Positions 1 to 7,146 are shown, counted from the first letter of the stretch. The stretch: 7,463 bases of DNA from an uncultured Pseudomonadota bacterium (GCA_913056375.1 CAJXNF010000131.1:1-7463), one strand, 5' to 3'. Translations and numbers: made by a program. Notes: generated by a model from the letters alone, not told the origin.

Positions 1-491
1 TCTCCACTAGCTATGATTTCACGAGCATGTAGAATAAACGGATAACCGCTGTAGTTGTAAGTTACGGCAAAAAGACGGCCTTTCTCCTTGACCAGTTCAG
101 ATAGTCCCTCGGTGTCCGCAAGATGAGCAGCCAACGGTTTGTCACAAATCACGTGGATTCCAGCTTCCAGAAAGGCCTTGGCAATCGGGACATGCAGATG
201 ATTTGGGGTAACGATCACGACTGCCTCAATTCCATCAGGACGAGCCGCTTCCTGCTGAGCCATTTCGTGGTAGCTTCCGTAACAACGATCCGTAGCAATT
301 CCAATCGCTTGACCGGAACGCTTTGAACGCTCGGCTTCTGAACTCAAAGCCCCTGCAACCAGCTCAAAACGGTCATCAATACGAGCTGCAATGCGATGCA
401 CTGCTCCAATAAAGGCACCTTCGCCACCACCCACCATTCCATAGGGAATGCGTCGGAAGTTCGAACTGGTTTCATGCGCTTCAATCGTCAT
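1..491 (-). CDS. Gfo/Idh/MocA family NAD(P)-dependent oxidoreductase, C-terminus cut off by window edge
   Basis: The N-terminal 163 residues of a dehydrogenase of the Gfo/Idh/MocA family, which oxidises or reduces sugars, inositols and similar polyols with NAD(P). Visible are a glycine-rich nucleotide-binding turn at residues 21-29 (GGGEGAFIG), the core strand-helix VVIVTPNHLHVPIAKAFLEAG at about 91-111, split here only by its natural hydrophobic run, and the family's E/D-K-P motif as DKP at 117-119, whose lysine is catalytic in characterised members. The Rossmann domain is nearly complete; the substrate-binding alpha/beta domain lies outside the window (family length is usually 350-400). The start is ATG at 489-491, preceded by a good GGAGG (497-501) five bases upstream. 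It is the last visible gene of a minus-strand run, 43 bases after the cation exporter. The substrate cannot be told from this part. Family assignment is firm; specific reaction unknown. Confidence 0.93.
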   Translation of the reverse strand, partial: MTIEAHETSSNFRRIPYGMVGGGEGAFIGAVHRIAARIDDRFELVAGALSSEAERSKRSGQAIGIATDRCYGSYHEMAQQEAARPDGIEAVVIVTPNHLHVPIAKAFLEAGIHVICDKPLAAHLADTEGLSELVKEKGRLFAVTYNYSGYPFILHAREIIASG

Positions 492-496
492 GTAAT

Positions 497-501
497 CCTC
501 C
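497..501 (-). promoter_or_regulatory. Ribosome binding site of the oxidoreductase gene
   Basis: On the minus strand this reads GGAGG, followed by ATTAC and the ATG of the oxidoreductase. It is the best Shine-Dalgarno sequence in this operon and fixes the start of that gene. Confidence 0.75.
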
Positions 502-534
502 AAAATTTATTTTAGTAATGAAAAGATTCTTTGA

Positions 535-1437
535 TCAGTGACCGGTTGTCGGGGCCAACAGGCAGTTTGATTCTTCGAGCGAGGATTCAAGCTGGATGGT
601 TGCATGCTCAATCTCAAAGTGATCATGCAGATGCTGCTGAATCTGGTGGAGCAAGGCGTTATCCAGTGATTGCTGATGCACCACCAAATGAACGGTCAGT
701 GCAACCTCACTGGTACTCAACGGCCAAACATGCAGATCATGCAGACGGTCTACCTGTTCCAAGTTAGCCAGATACTGGCGAATGCCCTGTACATCAATGT
801 TTCGAGGTACTGCATCCAGTGCATAATCCAGGGAATCTTTGAGTAGGCTCCAACTGCTGAAAATGATGAAACTGGCCACCAGCAGACACAGGACTGGATC
901 AACCCAGGGCAATTCCTGCCAAAGCATTAGCAGCCCACCAAGCACAACCGCTAGAGAGATCCCCGCATCCGCCGCCATGTGCAGAAAAGCAGCCCGCAAA
1001 TTAAGGTCATGGTGTTGACCACTCACGAACAGCAGAGCTGTGACTGTATTGACCAGCACTCCAACTCCAGCCACCACAATGACGGTCAAGCTTGTCACCG
1101 ATTGTGGTGCAAAGAGTCGCTGAAAAGCTTCCCAGCCAAGAGCACCTGTGGCAACCAGAAGCATCAACGAACTCAACAAGGAAGCCATCACAGGCACCTT
1201 GCGCCATCCGTAAGTTCGATTTGCTGTAGCAGGAGCTTTTGCCAGATAACTTGCACCCCAGGCAAGCAGTAGTCCTGCAACATCACTCAGGTTATGACCA
1301 GCATCTGCCAGTAAAGCGAGCGAATCTGAGAGTAATCCGAAAAAGAACTCCACGACCACGAATCCCAAGTTCAGCGTTACCCCCAGCGCAAAAGCTCGGT
1401 TGTAATCACCAACATGGTGTGCGTGATCGTGTGCCAT
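535..1437 (-). CDS. Cation diffusion facilitator (CDF) family transporter, zinc type
   Basis: A 300-residue inner-membrane exporter that would swap cytoplasmic Zn2+ (possibly Co2+, Cd2+ or others) for protons, similar to CzcD/ZitB. It begins with a short histidine-rich stretch (MAHDHAHH, 1-8), then has six hydrophobic segments at roughly 14-36, 40-62, 81-103, 115-138, 149-172 and 177-199, and a cytoplasmic C-terminal domain (about 200-285) with the typical DLHVWPLST at 234-242. The transport-site pairs are H48/D52 in segment 2 and H153/D157 in segment 5; this His-xxx-Asp form in both helices is the arrangement known from zinc-selective CDFs. Length is normal for the family and nothing is missing. 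ATG at 1435-1437 has no clear Shine-Dalgarno upstream, so translation may depend on the gene before it, whose stop lies 26 bases away. It sits between two sugar-metabolism genes, which does not explain its role. Zinc preference is inferred from the motif. Confidence 0.93.
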   Translation of the reverse strand: MAHDHAHHVGDYNRAFALGVTLNLGFVVVEFFFGLLSDSLALLADAGHNLSDVAGLLLAWGASYLAKAPATANRTYGWRKVPVMASLLSSLMLLVATGALGWEAFQRLFAPQSVTSLTVIVVAGVGVLVNTVTALLFVSGQHHDLNLRAAFLHMAADAGISLAVVLGGLLMLWQELPWVDPVLCLLVASFIIFSSWSLLKDSLDYALDAVPRNIDVQGIRQYLANLEQVDRLHDLHVWPLSTSEVALTVHLVVHQQSLDNALLHQIQQHLHDHFEIEHATIQLESSLEESNCLLAPTTGH

Positions 1438-1463
1438 TGTGTTTTCGGTAGCTAGACTGCCTT

Positions 1464-2519
1464 TTAGTTTAGACCCAGCATCCGCCGATTCGCTGCCTCA
1501 TCTGTCCCACCATCCGCAAAGTCATCAAAGGCCTTTTCGGTAACCTCGATGATATGGCGTTGAATGAAGGGAGCACCTTCCGCAGCACCTTGTTCGGGAT
1601 GCTTCAGACAGCATTCCCACTCCAGCACTGCCCAGCCTGGGAAGTCGTACTGAGCCATCTTGGAGAAGATCCCTGGGAAGTCCACCTGTCCATCCCCGAG
1701 AGAGCGGAAACGACCTGCACGGTTGACCCAGGACTGGTAACCGCCATAAACTCCTTGTCGACCAGTCGGGTTGAATTCTGCATCCTTGACATGGAAGATC
1801 TTGATCATGTCGTGATAGATGTCGATGTGCTCCAGATAGTCCAAGGCTTGCAGGACATAGTGACTGGGATCATAAAGCATTCGACAGCGGGGGTGATTGC
1901 CCGTCCTTTCCAGCAGCATTTCAAAGGTCACCCCATCATGGAGATCTTCGCCTGGATGAATTTCGTAGCAAACATCAACTCCGGCATTTTCAAACGCATT
2001 GAGGATGGGGGTCCAACGCTTGGCCAACTCGTCAAAGGCCGTCTCGACAAGTCCTGCAGGTCGCTGTGGCCAGGGATACATGTAGGGCCACGCCAATGCT
2101 CCTGAGAAGGTAGCGTGTGCAGTCAGTCCAAGGTGTTGGGAAGCCTGAGCTGCCATAAACAACTGATTGACAGCCCACTCTTGTCTGGCTTGCGGGTTAC
2201 CGCGAACTTCGGGGGCCGCAAACCCATCGAATGCGTCATCATAAGCTGGATGAACAGCCACGAGTTGGCCTTGCAAGTGCGTGGAGAGTTCAGTGATTTT
2301 CAGTCCATGAGAAGCCGCAACCCCGGCGACCTCATCACAGTAGGTCTTGGAAGCTGCTGCTTTTTCCAGATCGAAGAGACGCTTGTCCCAACTCGGCACC
2401 TGAACTCCTTTGTAGCCGAGACCGGAAACCCACTGACAAATGCTGTCAAAGCTGTTGAACGGTGCCTGATCGCCCGCAAATTGGGCCAAGAAGATAGCGG
2501 GACCTTTAATGGTTTTCAT
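1464..2519 (-). CDS. Sugar phosphate isomerase/epimerase family protein (xylose isomerase-like TIM barrel)
   Basis: A 351-residue protein of the AP endonuclease 2/xylose isomerase-like TIM-barrel superfamily, which includes IolE-type dehydratases and sugar or keto-sugar epimerases. Expected divalent-metal ligands are all recognisable: E186 in CYEIHPGE, D217 with H220 in LYDPSHY, H243 in IFHVKDAE, and E300 or E302 in AVLEWEC. The N-terminal strand (KGPAIFLAQFAGD) and FDSICQWVSGLGYKGVQVP at 24-42 are the usual first barrel strand and helix. I place the start at ATG 2517-2519, preceded by GGGG seven bases upstream. A TTG at 2556-2558 in the same frame would add 13 residues that do not look like the family. 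The stop is 26 bases before the CDF gene. Together with the Gfo/Idh/MocA gene two positions downstream this suggests a sugar or inositol-type catabolic unit. Real substrate unknown; it belongs to a large, poorly characterised family. Confidence 0.92.
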   Translation of the reverse strand: MKTIKGPAIFLAQFAGDQAPFNSFDSICQWVSGLGYKGVQVPSWDKRLFDLEKAAASKTYCDEVAGVAASHGLKITELSTHLQGQLVAVHPAYDDAFDGFAAPEVRGNPQARQEWAVNQLFMAAQASQHLGLTAHATFSGALAWPYMYPWPQRPAGLVETAFDELAKRWTPILNAFENAGVDVCYEIHPGEDLHDGVTFEMLLERTGNHPRCRMLYDPSHYVLQALDYLEHIDIYHDMIKIFHVKDAEFNPTGRQGVYGGYQSWVNRAGRFRSLGDGQVDFPGIFSKMAQYDFPGWAVLEWECCLKHPEQGAAEGAPFIQRHIIEVTEKAFDDFADGGTDEAANRRMLGLN

Positions 2520-2702
2520 GAGAAACCCCACAGTTGGCGTGATGCAATTTCGTCCCAAAGAATTAAGACCTTGGGATGGATTTAGAGGAGAAGCTCACAA
2601 GGGAGCAAACGGCCGAATCGTAGCGCTCTGGACGAAGGAAGGCAACGCCCAAATCAGAGCAAACGCTACGATTTGTGATTTTTCCTCAGAAAGAATCAAA
2701 AA
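2520..2702. promoter_or_regulatory. Divergent intergenic region with promoters for the minus-strand operon and rarA
   Basis: This 183-base gap separates two genes read away from each other, so it should hold both promoters. No strong sigma-70 pair is visible. On the minus strand a weak candidate is TTGCTC, 18 bases, TAAATC (the latter at 2579-2584). On the plus strand a TACGAT at 2667-2672 resembles a -10 box but has no good -35 at the right distance. A perfect inverted repeat and a 9-base direct repeat lie inside it. The rarA start has only a weak AGAAAG-like ribosome binding site. Promoter positions are guesses; the regulatory role follows from the divergent layout. Confidence 0.55.
2616..2673. 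repeat. Perfect 10-base inverted repeat in the divergent promoter region
   Basis: AATCGTAGCG at 2616-2625 is the exact reverse complement of CGCTACGATT at 2664-2673, with 38 bases between the arms. As a result each divergent gene sees the same CGCTACGATT on its coding strand, ending 29 bases before the rarA start and 96 bases before the isomerase start. A direct repeat of GAGCAAACG (2603-2611 and 2657-2665) overlaps the right arm. This could be a paired operator or two copies of a -10-like element (TACGAT). The loop is long for a terminator and no U-run follows. Confidence 0.5.
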
Positions 2703-3953
2703 ATGGATCCGTTAGCCAAGTTGCTACGCCCCAAAAAACTAGAGGAGGTCTTTGGTCAGGAGCACCTCTTGATCCACCAACAGGCTCTGTTACAAAAAGG
2801 ATCCTTTATCCTTTGGGGTCCACCAGGTTGTGGTAAGACGACCATCGCAAGGATCATCGGGGAGCAGCCAGGTATTCGATTTTTTGCCATCTCTGCGGTC
2901 TATGACGGTGTTGCGGAGTTACGAAAAGTTTTTCGTCAGGCCGAGGAAGTGTCCTTACTCACTTCAAAATCGATTCTGTTCGTTGATGAAATTCATCGTT
3001 TCAATCGAGGCCAGCAAGATGCGCTGCTCTCAGCGATTGAGGAAGGACTCCTCCGGTTGATCGGGGCCACCACGGAGAACCCTTCATTCTCATTGAATGC
3101 TGCCTTGCTCTCACGCACTCAGGTACTCACCCTCAAGCCATTGGACGAGGATGCACTCGAGTCCCTGCTGAAACGTGCGGCAGATCACACCAAGCGACCA
3201 CTTCCACTCGAAGCAACTGCTCGTGAAAAGTTACTGCAACTCGCTGATGGAGATGGACGTTACCTACTAAATCTGGCAGAAATTCTCTATGATCAACCAG
3301 AAGCCACCAAACTGAACACAGATCAAATGTTGGAGTTGGTACGCCATCGGGCACCGCAGTATGATCGAGCTGGGGACCAGCACTACAATTTGATCTCAGC
3401 GCTACACAAATCCTTGCGAGCCTCCGATTGCGACGCTGCTCTGTATTGGTTGGCGAGAATGATGATTGGTGGCGAAGACAAGGCTTACATTCTGCGGAGA
3501 TTGACCAGGATGGCGGTTGAAGATGTTGGGTTGGCGGCCCCTGAAGCAATGGGACGAGCCTTGGAAGCTTGGAATTGCTATGATCGACTGGGTAGTCCTG
3601 AGGGAGATCTGGCTTTGGTGCAACTTACAATTTTTCTGGCTACCGCACCCAAATCAAATGCTGCCTATCTGGCTTGGAAGCAGGCCCAGCAACTAGCTCA
3701 GCAGTATGGTTCGCTCATGCCACCCAAGCACATCTTGAATGCCCCAACGAAGCTGATGCGTGACGAAGGATACGGTCAGGGCTACCAGTATGATCACGAT
3801 GATCCAGATGGGTTTTCGGGACAGAATTGCTTTCCAGATGAAATTCCTCGTAAACAACTCTATGCGCCTGTGGAGCGAGGCTATGAAAGAGAAATTGCCA
3901 AACGCCTGGCCTACTGGCAAAGGCTACGTGAGCGCAAAGCAAATCAGGGCTGA
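2703..3953 (+). CDS. rarA: Replication-associated recombination protein A (RarA/MgsA), AAA+ ATPase
   Basis: A 416-residue cytoplasmic AAA+ ATPase of the RarA/MgsA/WRNIP1 family, which acts at stalled replication forks and interacts with SSB and the replisome. Seen in order: the N-terminal PLAKLLRPKKLEEVFGQEHLL box (3-23, typical of clamp-loader-like AAA+ proteins), Walker A GPPGCGKTT at 39-47, Walker B ILFVDEIHRF at 91-100, sensor 1 GATTENPSF at 121-129, arginine finger R138 in LLSRTQ, and a sensor 2 region GDGRYLLNLAE at 183-193. The C-terminal MgsA-type oligomerisation domain follows, with RAPQYDRAGDQHYNLISA (about 216-233), GGEDKAYILRRL (256-267) and a conserved end LYAPVERGYEREIAKRL (386-402). 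Length is normal and all ATPase residues are present. The sensor 2 and C-terminal wording resembles alphaproteobacterial members more than the enterobacterial GDARRALN form. It lies 83 bases upstream of purE and may be cotranscribed with it, with no obvious functional link. Confidence 0.96.
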   Translation: MDPLAKLLRPKKLEEVFGQEHLLIHQQALLQKGSFILWGPPGCGKTTIARIIGEQPGIRFFAISAVYDGVAELRKVFRQAEEVSLLTSKSILFVDEIHRFNRGQQDALLSAIEEGLLRLIGATTENPSFSLNAALLSRTQVLTLKPLDEDALESLLKRAADHTKRPLPLEATAREKLLQLADGDGRYLLNLAEILYDQPEATKLNTDQMLELVRHRAPQYDRAGDQHYNLISALHKSLRASDCDAALYWLARMMIGGEDKAYILRRLTRMAVEDVGLAAPEAMGRALEAWNCYDRLGSPEGDLALVQLTIFLATAPKSNAAYLAWKQAQQLAQQYGSLMPPKHILNAPTKLMRDEGYGQGYQYDHDDPDGFSGQNCFPDEIPRKQLYAPVERGYEREIAKRLAYWQRLRERKANQG

Positions 3954-4024
3954 ACGATGTTGGTGAATGAAACCTATTACAAATACGATTTTTATACTTG
4001 ATTGAACAAACATTGAAACAGTAT

Positions 4025-4028
4025 GGAG
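4025..4028 (+). promoter_or_regulatory. Ribosome binding site deciding the purE start
   Basis: GGAG lies eight bases before the ATG at 4037. It supports this ATG over the upstream in-frame TTG at 3998. Confidence 0.65.
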
Positions 4029-4036
4029 AATTCGTC

Positions 4037-4519
4037 ATGACGGTTGAGGTCGGAGTCATCATGGGTAGCAAATCGGACTGGGAAACCATGCGGCACGCCT
4101 GTGAGGCTCTCGCACAGTTTGATGTGCAATTTGAAAAACGCATTGTGTCAGCTCATCGCACACCTCAATTGATGGCAGAATACGCGAATCAGGCTGCCAA
4201 AAGGGGCTTAAGAGTTATCATCGCTGGGGCTGGGGGAGCCGCGCACCTGCCGGGAATGGTTGCAGCTCAAACTCTGGTTCCCGTGATCGGGGTTCCTGTC
4301 AAATCTTCATCATTGAGCGGCTTGGACTCACTTCTATCCATTGTGCAAATGCCCCGTGGGGTCCCTGTCGCCACTGTGGCCATTGGTGAGGCAGGTGCGT
4401 TCAACGCTGGTTTGCTCGCAGTACAAATGCTCGCCGTCTATGATCAGGATCTTCACGCTCGCTTGGAGGACTGGCGGAACCAAACCCGTGACACTGTTCT
4501 AGCGACAGAATTACCATGA
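4037..4519 (+). CDS. purE: N5-carboxyaminoimidazole ribonucleotide mutase (PurE, class I)
   Basis: A 160-residue class I PurE that converts N5-CAIR (the product of PurK) to CAIR in de novo purine synthesis; the family forms octamers. Diagnostic stretches are GVIMGSKSDWETM (6-18, substrate phosphate/carboxylate binding with S11 and D14), SAHRTP (38-43) with the catalytic H40, GAGGAAHLPGM (64-74), and PVKSSSLSGLDSLLSIVQMP (87-106) followed by GVPVATVAIGEAGAFNAGLLA. Length fits the family exactly. The ATG at 4037 has GGAG at 4025-4028, eight bases upstream. An in-frame TTG at 3998 would add 13 residues with no resemblance to PurE and lacks a ribosome site, so I reject it. The stop overlaps the purK start by four bases (ATGA, 4516-4519), the normal coupling for this pair. 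Confidence 0.97.
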   Translation: MTVEVGVIMGSKSDWETMRHACEALAQFDVQFEKRIVSAHRTPQLMAEYANQAAKRGLRVIIAGAGGAAHLPGMVAAQTLVPVIGVPVKSSSLSGLDSLLSIVQMPRGVPVATVAIGEAGAFNAGLLAVQMLAVYDQDLHARLEDWRNQTRDTVLATELP

Positions 4520-5652
4520 TGGGCCCAACCATCGGACTGCTGGGAGGTGGTCAACTTGGACAAATGCTGATTCTGGCGGGTCTACCTCTCGGGCTACGCT
4601 TTGTTGTTTGGGATCCAGACCCCGGCAGTCCAGCCGGTAGGCTTTCTACCAGACATTTTTGTAAACCTTACGATTCAAAAGAAACCCTTGAGGAATTCAC
4701 CAGAAACTCCGACTTGGTCACCTATGAATTCGAGAATATTCCCTATCCTTTGGTTGCAGAATTAGAGCAGAAGGTTTCTTTGCCACAGGGCAGCTCCTTG
4801 TTATCGATCTGCCAGCATCGCATTCGTGAGAAGCAAACGCTGCAAAAGCTCTCAATTGCGACAGCTCCCTTTCAGAGTGTGGCTTCTGCTGGAGCACTAG
4901 AAGAATGCCTCCAGCAATGGCAGACTCCCGTTCTGCTCAAAACCTGTATGGGTGGCTATGACGGCAAAGGCCAAAGGAAGGTAGACAAAGTAGCTGACGC
5001 AGAAGCTGCTTTTCAGGACTTACAAGGCGACCAGCGAGAGTTGATTGCTGAAGGTTGGCTCCCTTTTGAGCGAGAGATCTCTGTGCTAGTTGCTCGATCG
5101 ACTACAGGTGAAATTCATTGTTTTCCAGTTGTGGAAAATGTTCACGAGGCCGGGATTCTGGCAAGTTCACTGGTGCCCGCCCGGATCAGTGCAGACTTGA
5201 ATCGAAAAGCACTGAACATTGCAACTCAAATCGCTCAGGGGTTGCAGCTAAACGGCATGCTTGCCATCGAAATGTTCGTGATGCCAGATGGCCAATTATT
5301 GGTCAATGAACTCGCCCCACGACCCCATAATTCCGGACATTACACTCAGGACGGCACCAATGTTTGCCAATTTGAGCAGCACCTCAGGGCTATCTGTGGC
5401 TGGCCTCTCAGAGAACCAAAGTTACACTCTCCAACCGTTATGTTGAACCTGCTTGGTGAGCACATTCCAGCTCTTCAAGCCTGGCATGCTGGTCTGCCAG
5501 CTGAAGCACATCTACACTGGTATGGAAAAGCCGAAGCGCGACCGGGACGCAAAATGGCTCACCTCAATCTTTGTGCAGCGTCCTTGGACGAGGCGTTGGA
5601 AGAGTTAGAAAAGTGGAAGCTCCGCTCTCCTCCCAAGGGAATTTATACCTGA
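4516..5652 (+). CDS. purK: 5-(carboxyamino)imidazole ribonucleotide synthase (PurK)
   Basis: A 378-residue ATP-grasp enzyme that carboxylates AIR to N5-CAIR using ATP and bicarbonate, feeding PurE directly. The N-terminal pre-ATP-grasp domain opens with IGLLGGGQLGQML (6-18) and contains DLVTYEFENIP (66-76). The ATP-grasp core includes VLLKTCMGGYDGKGQ (139-153) with the mobile glycine loop, and LIAEGWLPFEREISVLVAR (176-194). Mg2+-binding E252 in GMLAIEMF and E265 in LLVNELAPRPHNSGHYT (261-277) are in place. The C-terminal domain has HLHWYGK (332-338) and the usual ending. Full length. Translation can begin at 4516 or at the adjacent in-frame ATG at 4519; the overlap with the purE stop points to translational coupling, since no strong ribosome site is visible. 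Together purE and purK give the two-step bacterial route to CAIR. Confidence 0.97.
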   Translation: MMGPTIGLLGGGQLGQMLILAGLPLGLRFVVWDPDPGSPAGRLSTRHFCKPYDSKETLEEFTRNSDLVTYEFENIPYPLVAELEQKVSLPQGSSLLSICQHRIREKQTLQKLSIATAPFQSVASAGALEECLQQWQTPVLLKTCMGGYDGKGQRKVDKVADAEAAFQDLQGDQRELIAEGWLPFEREISVLVARSTTGEIHCFPVVENVHEAGILASSLVPARISADLNRKALNIATQIAQGLQLNGMLAIEMFVMPDGQLLVNELAPRPHNSGHYTQDGTNVCQFEQHLRAICGWPLREPKLHSPTVMLNLLGEHIPALQAWHAGLPAEAHLHWYGKAEARPGRKMAHLNLCAASLDEALEELEKWKLRSPPKGIYT

Positions 5653-5765
5653 TAAAGACCTTGACTTGGCATGCAAACTTCAACGGAATGGATGAGATAG
5701 CATTCTACCCGGACACCCCAAATTTTCCGGCTCTTCCGCACTTTTACTCAGCGTATTGAGGTTCC
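5653..5765 (+). promoter_or_regulatory. purK-malic enzyme intergenic region with ribosome binding site
   Basis: A 113-base gap that may carry a promoter for the malic enzyme. TTGACT occurs near its left end (about 5662-5667) and matches a -35 box, but there is no convincing -10 at the right distance. TTGAGG at 5756-5761 is a ribosome binding site four bases before ATG 5766. I see no hairpin followed by T residues, so there is no evidence of a terminator after purK. Confidence 0.4.
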
Positions 5766-6884
5766 ATGTCCGCTCCTGGCTCTTTTCCCTCCAATCCCAG
5801 CAACAGCATCATTGTACGGCTTAAGATCGCTAACAAGATCGGCATGTTGGCCAAGATCACTAACATTATCTCCGAAATGGGTGGCAATCTGGATGCGATC
5901 GATATCGTCAGACCGACCTCTGATGCTCTAGTGCGGGACATCAGCATCTTTACCCATAGTGAAGATCACGGATTAAAAATTGTGGAGGCGCTCAAGCAAT
6001 TGGAGAACGTAGAGTTCATTCGATTCTACGATCGAACGTTTCTCGTTCATGAAGGTGGAAAACTTTCCGTGGAGAGTCGATTACCCCTGAAGTCACGCAA
6101 CGATTTGTCTCTCGCTTACACTCCGGGAGTCGCACGTGTCTGCATGGCCTTGCATCGCAATCCCGAAGACACTTATCGCTACACCATCAAGGGGAATTGT
6201 GTGGCAGTCGTAACGGATGGGACCGCAGTGCTTGGACTCGGAAACATCGGCCCAAAAGCTGCGATGCCCGTGATGGAAGGTAAGGCGATGCTGTTTAAGG
6301 AATTTGCAGGAATTGACGCATGGCCCATCTGCCTGGACACACAAGATACCGAGGAGATCATCCGGATCGTCAAAGCGATGGCCCCTGGTCTTGGCGGTGT
6401 TAACTTGGAAGACATCGCAGCTCCTCGCTGCTTCGAAATCGAAAAGCGGCTCAAGGAAGAGTTGGATATTCCTGTCTTCCACGATGACCAACATGGGACT
6501 GCCGTTGTCACCACAGCAGCCTTGATCAATGCTCTGAAGTTAGTCAGCAAAAAAGCGGAAAGCCTCAAGGTGGTTGTTTCGGGCGCTGGAGCAGCTGGTA
6601 CGGCCTGCACCAAGATGATGATGCTGATGGGAATTACCAATATTGTTTGTTGTGACAGCAAAGGGGCCTTACACACTGGACGCACCAACCTCAATGCTGA
6701 CAAACAGTGGCTTGTTGATCATACCAATCCCGATGGGGAGGCTGGATCTTTGAAAGATGTAATTCGTGGAGCAGACGTATTTGTCGGAGTATCGCAACCC
6801 AATCTGCTGGATGAGCAGGATTTACAGAACATGGCAACTTTATGTTGTTGGTCAGGAAGCAAAATCGCAAATTCCAAGAATTAA
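5766..6884 (+). CDS. NAD(P)-dependent malic enzyme with N-terminal ACT domain, 3' end replaced
   Basis: Malic enzymes oxidatively decarboxylate malate to pyruvate and CO2. Residues 15-90 form an ACT regulatory domain (SIIVRLKIANKIGMLAKI, then GGNLDAIDIV), which in other enzymes binds amino acids or similar ligands. The catalytic part has Y118 in AYTPGVA, K173 in EGKAMLFK, metal ligands E215/D216 in NLEDI and D241 in FHDDQHGTA, and the dinucleotide-binding SGAGAAG at 272-278. Family resemblance holds to DLQNMA (352-357), where a run like K-D-P-I-V-F-A-M-A-N-P is expected. Instead the frame reads 15 unrelated residues and stops at 6882-6884. Family members with an ACT domain normally continue for about 80-100 more residues, including the rest of the NAD domain. 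The break coincides with a fall in G+C. The product as written would be truncated and probably inactive; the true gene most likely continues elsewhere. NAD versus NADP preference cannot be decided. Confidence 0.93.
   Translation: MSAPGSFPSNPSNSIIVRLKIANKIGMLAKITNIISEMGGNLDAIDIVRPTSDALVRDISIFTHSEDHGLKIVEALKQLENVEFIRFYDRTFLVHEGGKLSVESRLPLKSRNDLSLAYTPGVARVCMALHRNPEDTYRYTIKGNCVAVVTDGTAVLGLGNIGPKAAMPVMEGKAMLFKEFAGIDAWPICLDTQDTEEIIRIVKAMAPGLGGVNLEDIAAPRCFEIEKRLKEELDIPVFHDDQHGTAVVTTAALINALKLVSKKAESLKVVVSGAGAAGTACTKMMMLMGITNIVCCDSKGALHTGRTNLNADKQWLVDHTNPDGEAGSLKDVIRGADVFVGVSQPNLLDEQDLQNMATLCCWSGSKIANSKN
6837..6838. other. Probable chimeric junction: end of the 51 percent G+C chromosome segment
   Basis: The last malic-enzyme codon that matches the family is the alanine at 6834-6836. 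From here the sequence turns AT-rich (about 31 percent G+C over 6841-7200 against about 51 percent before) and another frame becomes protein-like. The exact base could be anywhere from about 6833 to 6860. No terminal inverted repeats, target-site duplication or transposase gene accompany it, which favours an assembly or amplification join over a mobile element. Confidence 0.7.
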
Positions 6885-7146
6885 TTATAGCAATACATAT
6901 ACTTTTTCTGAAGCTGGATTAAAATCATTAATCGTTCCTGGTTGGGGTCAATTTTATAAAAAACAAAACACAAAAGGTCTATTGTTCATGATTGCAGGAA
7001 TTGGGTCAATTGGAAGTTTTTTAAATGCTAATAATCAGTATAATTATAACATGAATCGATCTCAAGAAACTTCGAACTTAGATTTAAGAAAAGAATACGT
7101 GAAAAAAGCCAAATTCTTAAAGAGATGGAAGATAACGGAGAGATAA
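6838..7146 (+). pseudogene. Fragment of a small PGWGQFY-motif membrane protein (DUF5683-like)
   Basis: In the frame ending at the TAA 7144-7146, the sequence from about 6838 reads as an internal piece of a membrane protein. Its core is AGLKSLIVPGWGQFYKKQ (about 6916-6969) followed by TKGLLFMIAGIGSIGSFL, a hydrophobic segment, then a polar N/Y-rich loop. The SLxxPGWGQFY-x-K/N-G pattern followed by a hydrophobic helix is typical of DUF5683-like and related small membrane proteins of Bacteroidota and other marine AT-rich lineages. No start codon of its own precedes it; upstream in this frame is malic-enzyme DNA read out of frame (an ATG at 6766 lies in that shadow). After about 7085-7100 the frame probably leaves the real gene, because a different frame then matches another family. 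Function unknown. Confidence is fair for the family resemblance and good for it being a fragment. Confidence 0.55.

Noticed and set aside
2520..2558. Upstream TTG start extending the isomerase by 13 residues
   Set aside because: ATG at 2517-2519 begins right before the first barrel strand and has a GGGG upstream; the extension looks like untranslated leader.
2509..2715. Small plus-strand open frame across the divergent promoter region
   Set aside because: It overlaps the isomerase start and the rarA start, has no ribosome site and no recognisable protein features.
3998..4036. Upstream TTG start extending PurE by 13 residues
   Set aside because: The extra residues do not resemble PurE N-termini and there is no ribosome site before the TTG, while ATG 4037 has GGAG at a proper distance.
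5684..5705. GAATG/CATTC mini-hairpin between purK and the malic enzyme gene
   Set aside because: Only five base pairs with a loop of over ten bases and no T-run; not a credible terminator.
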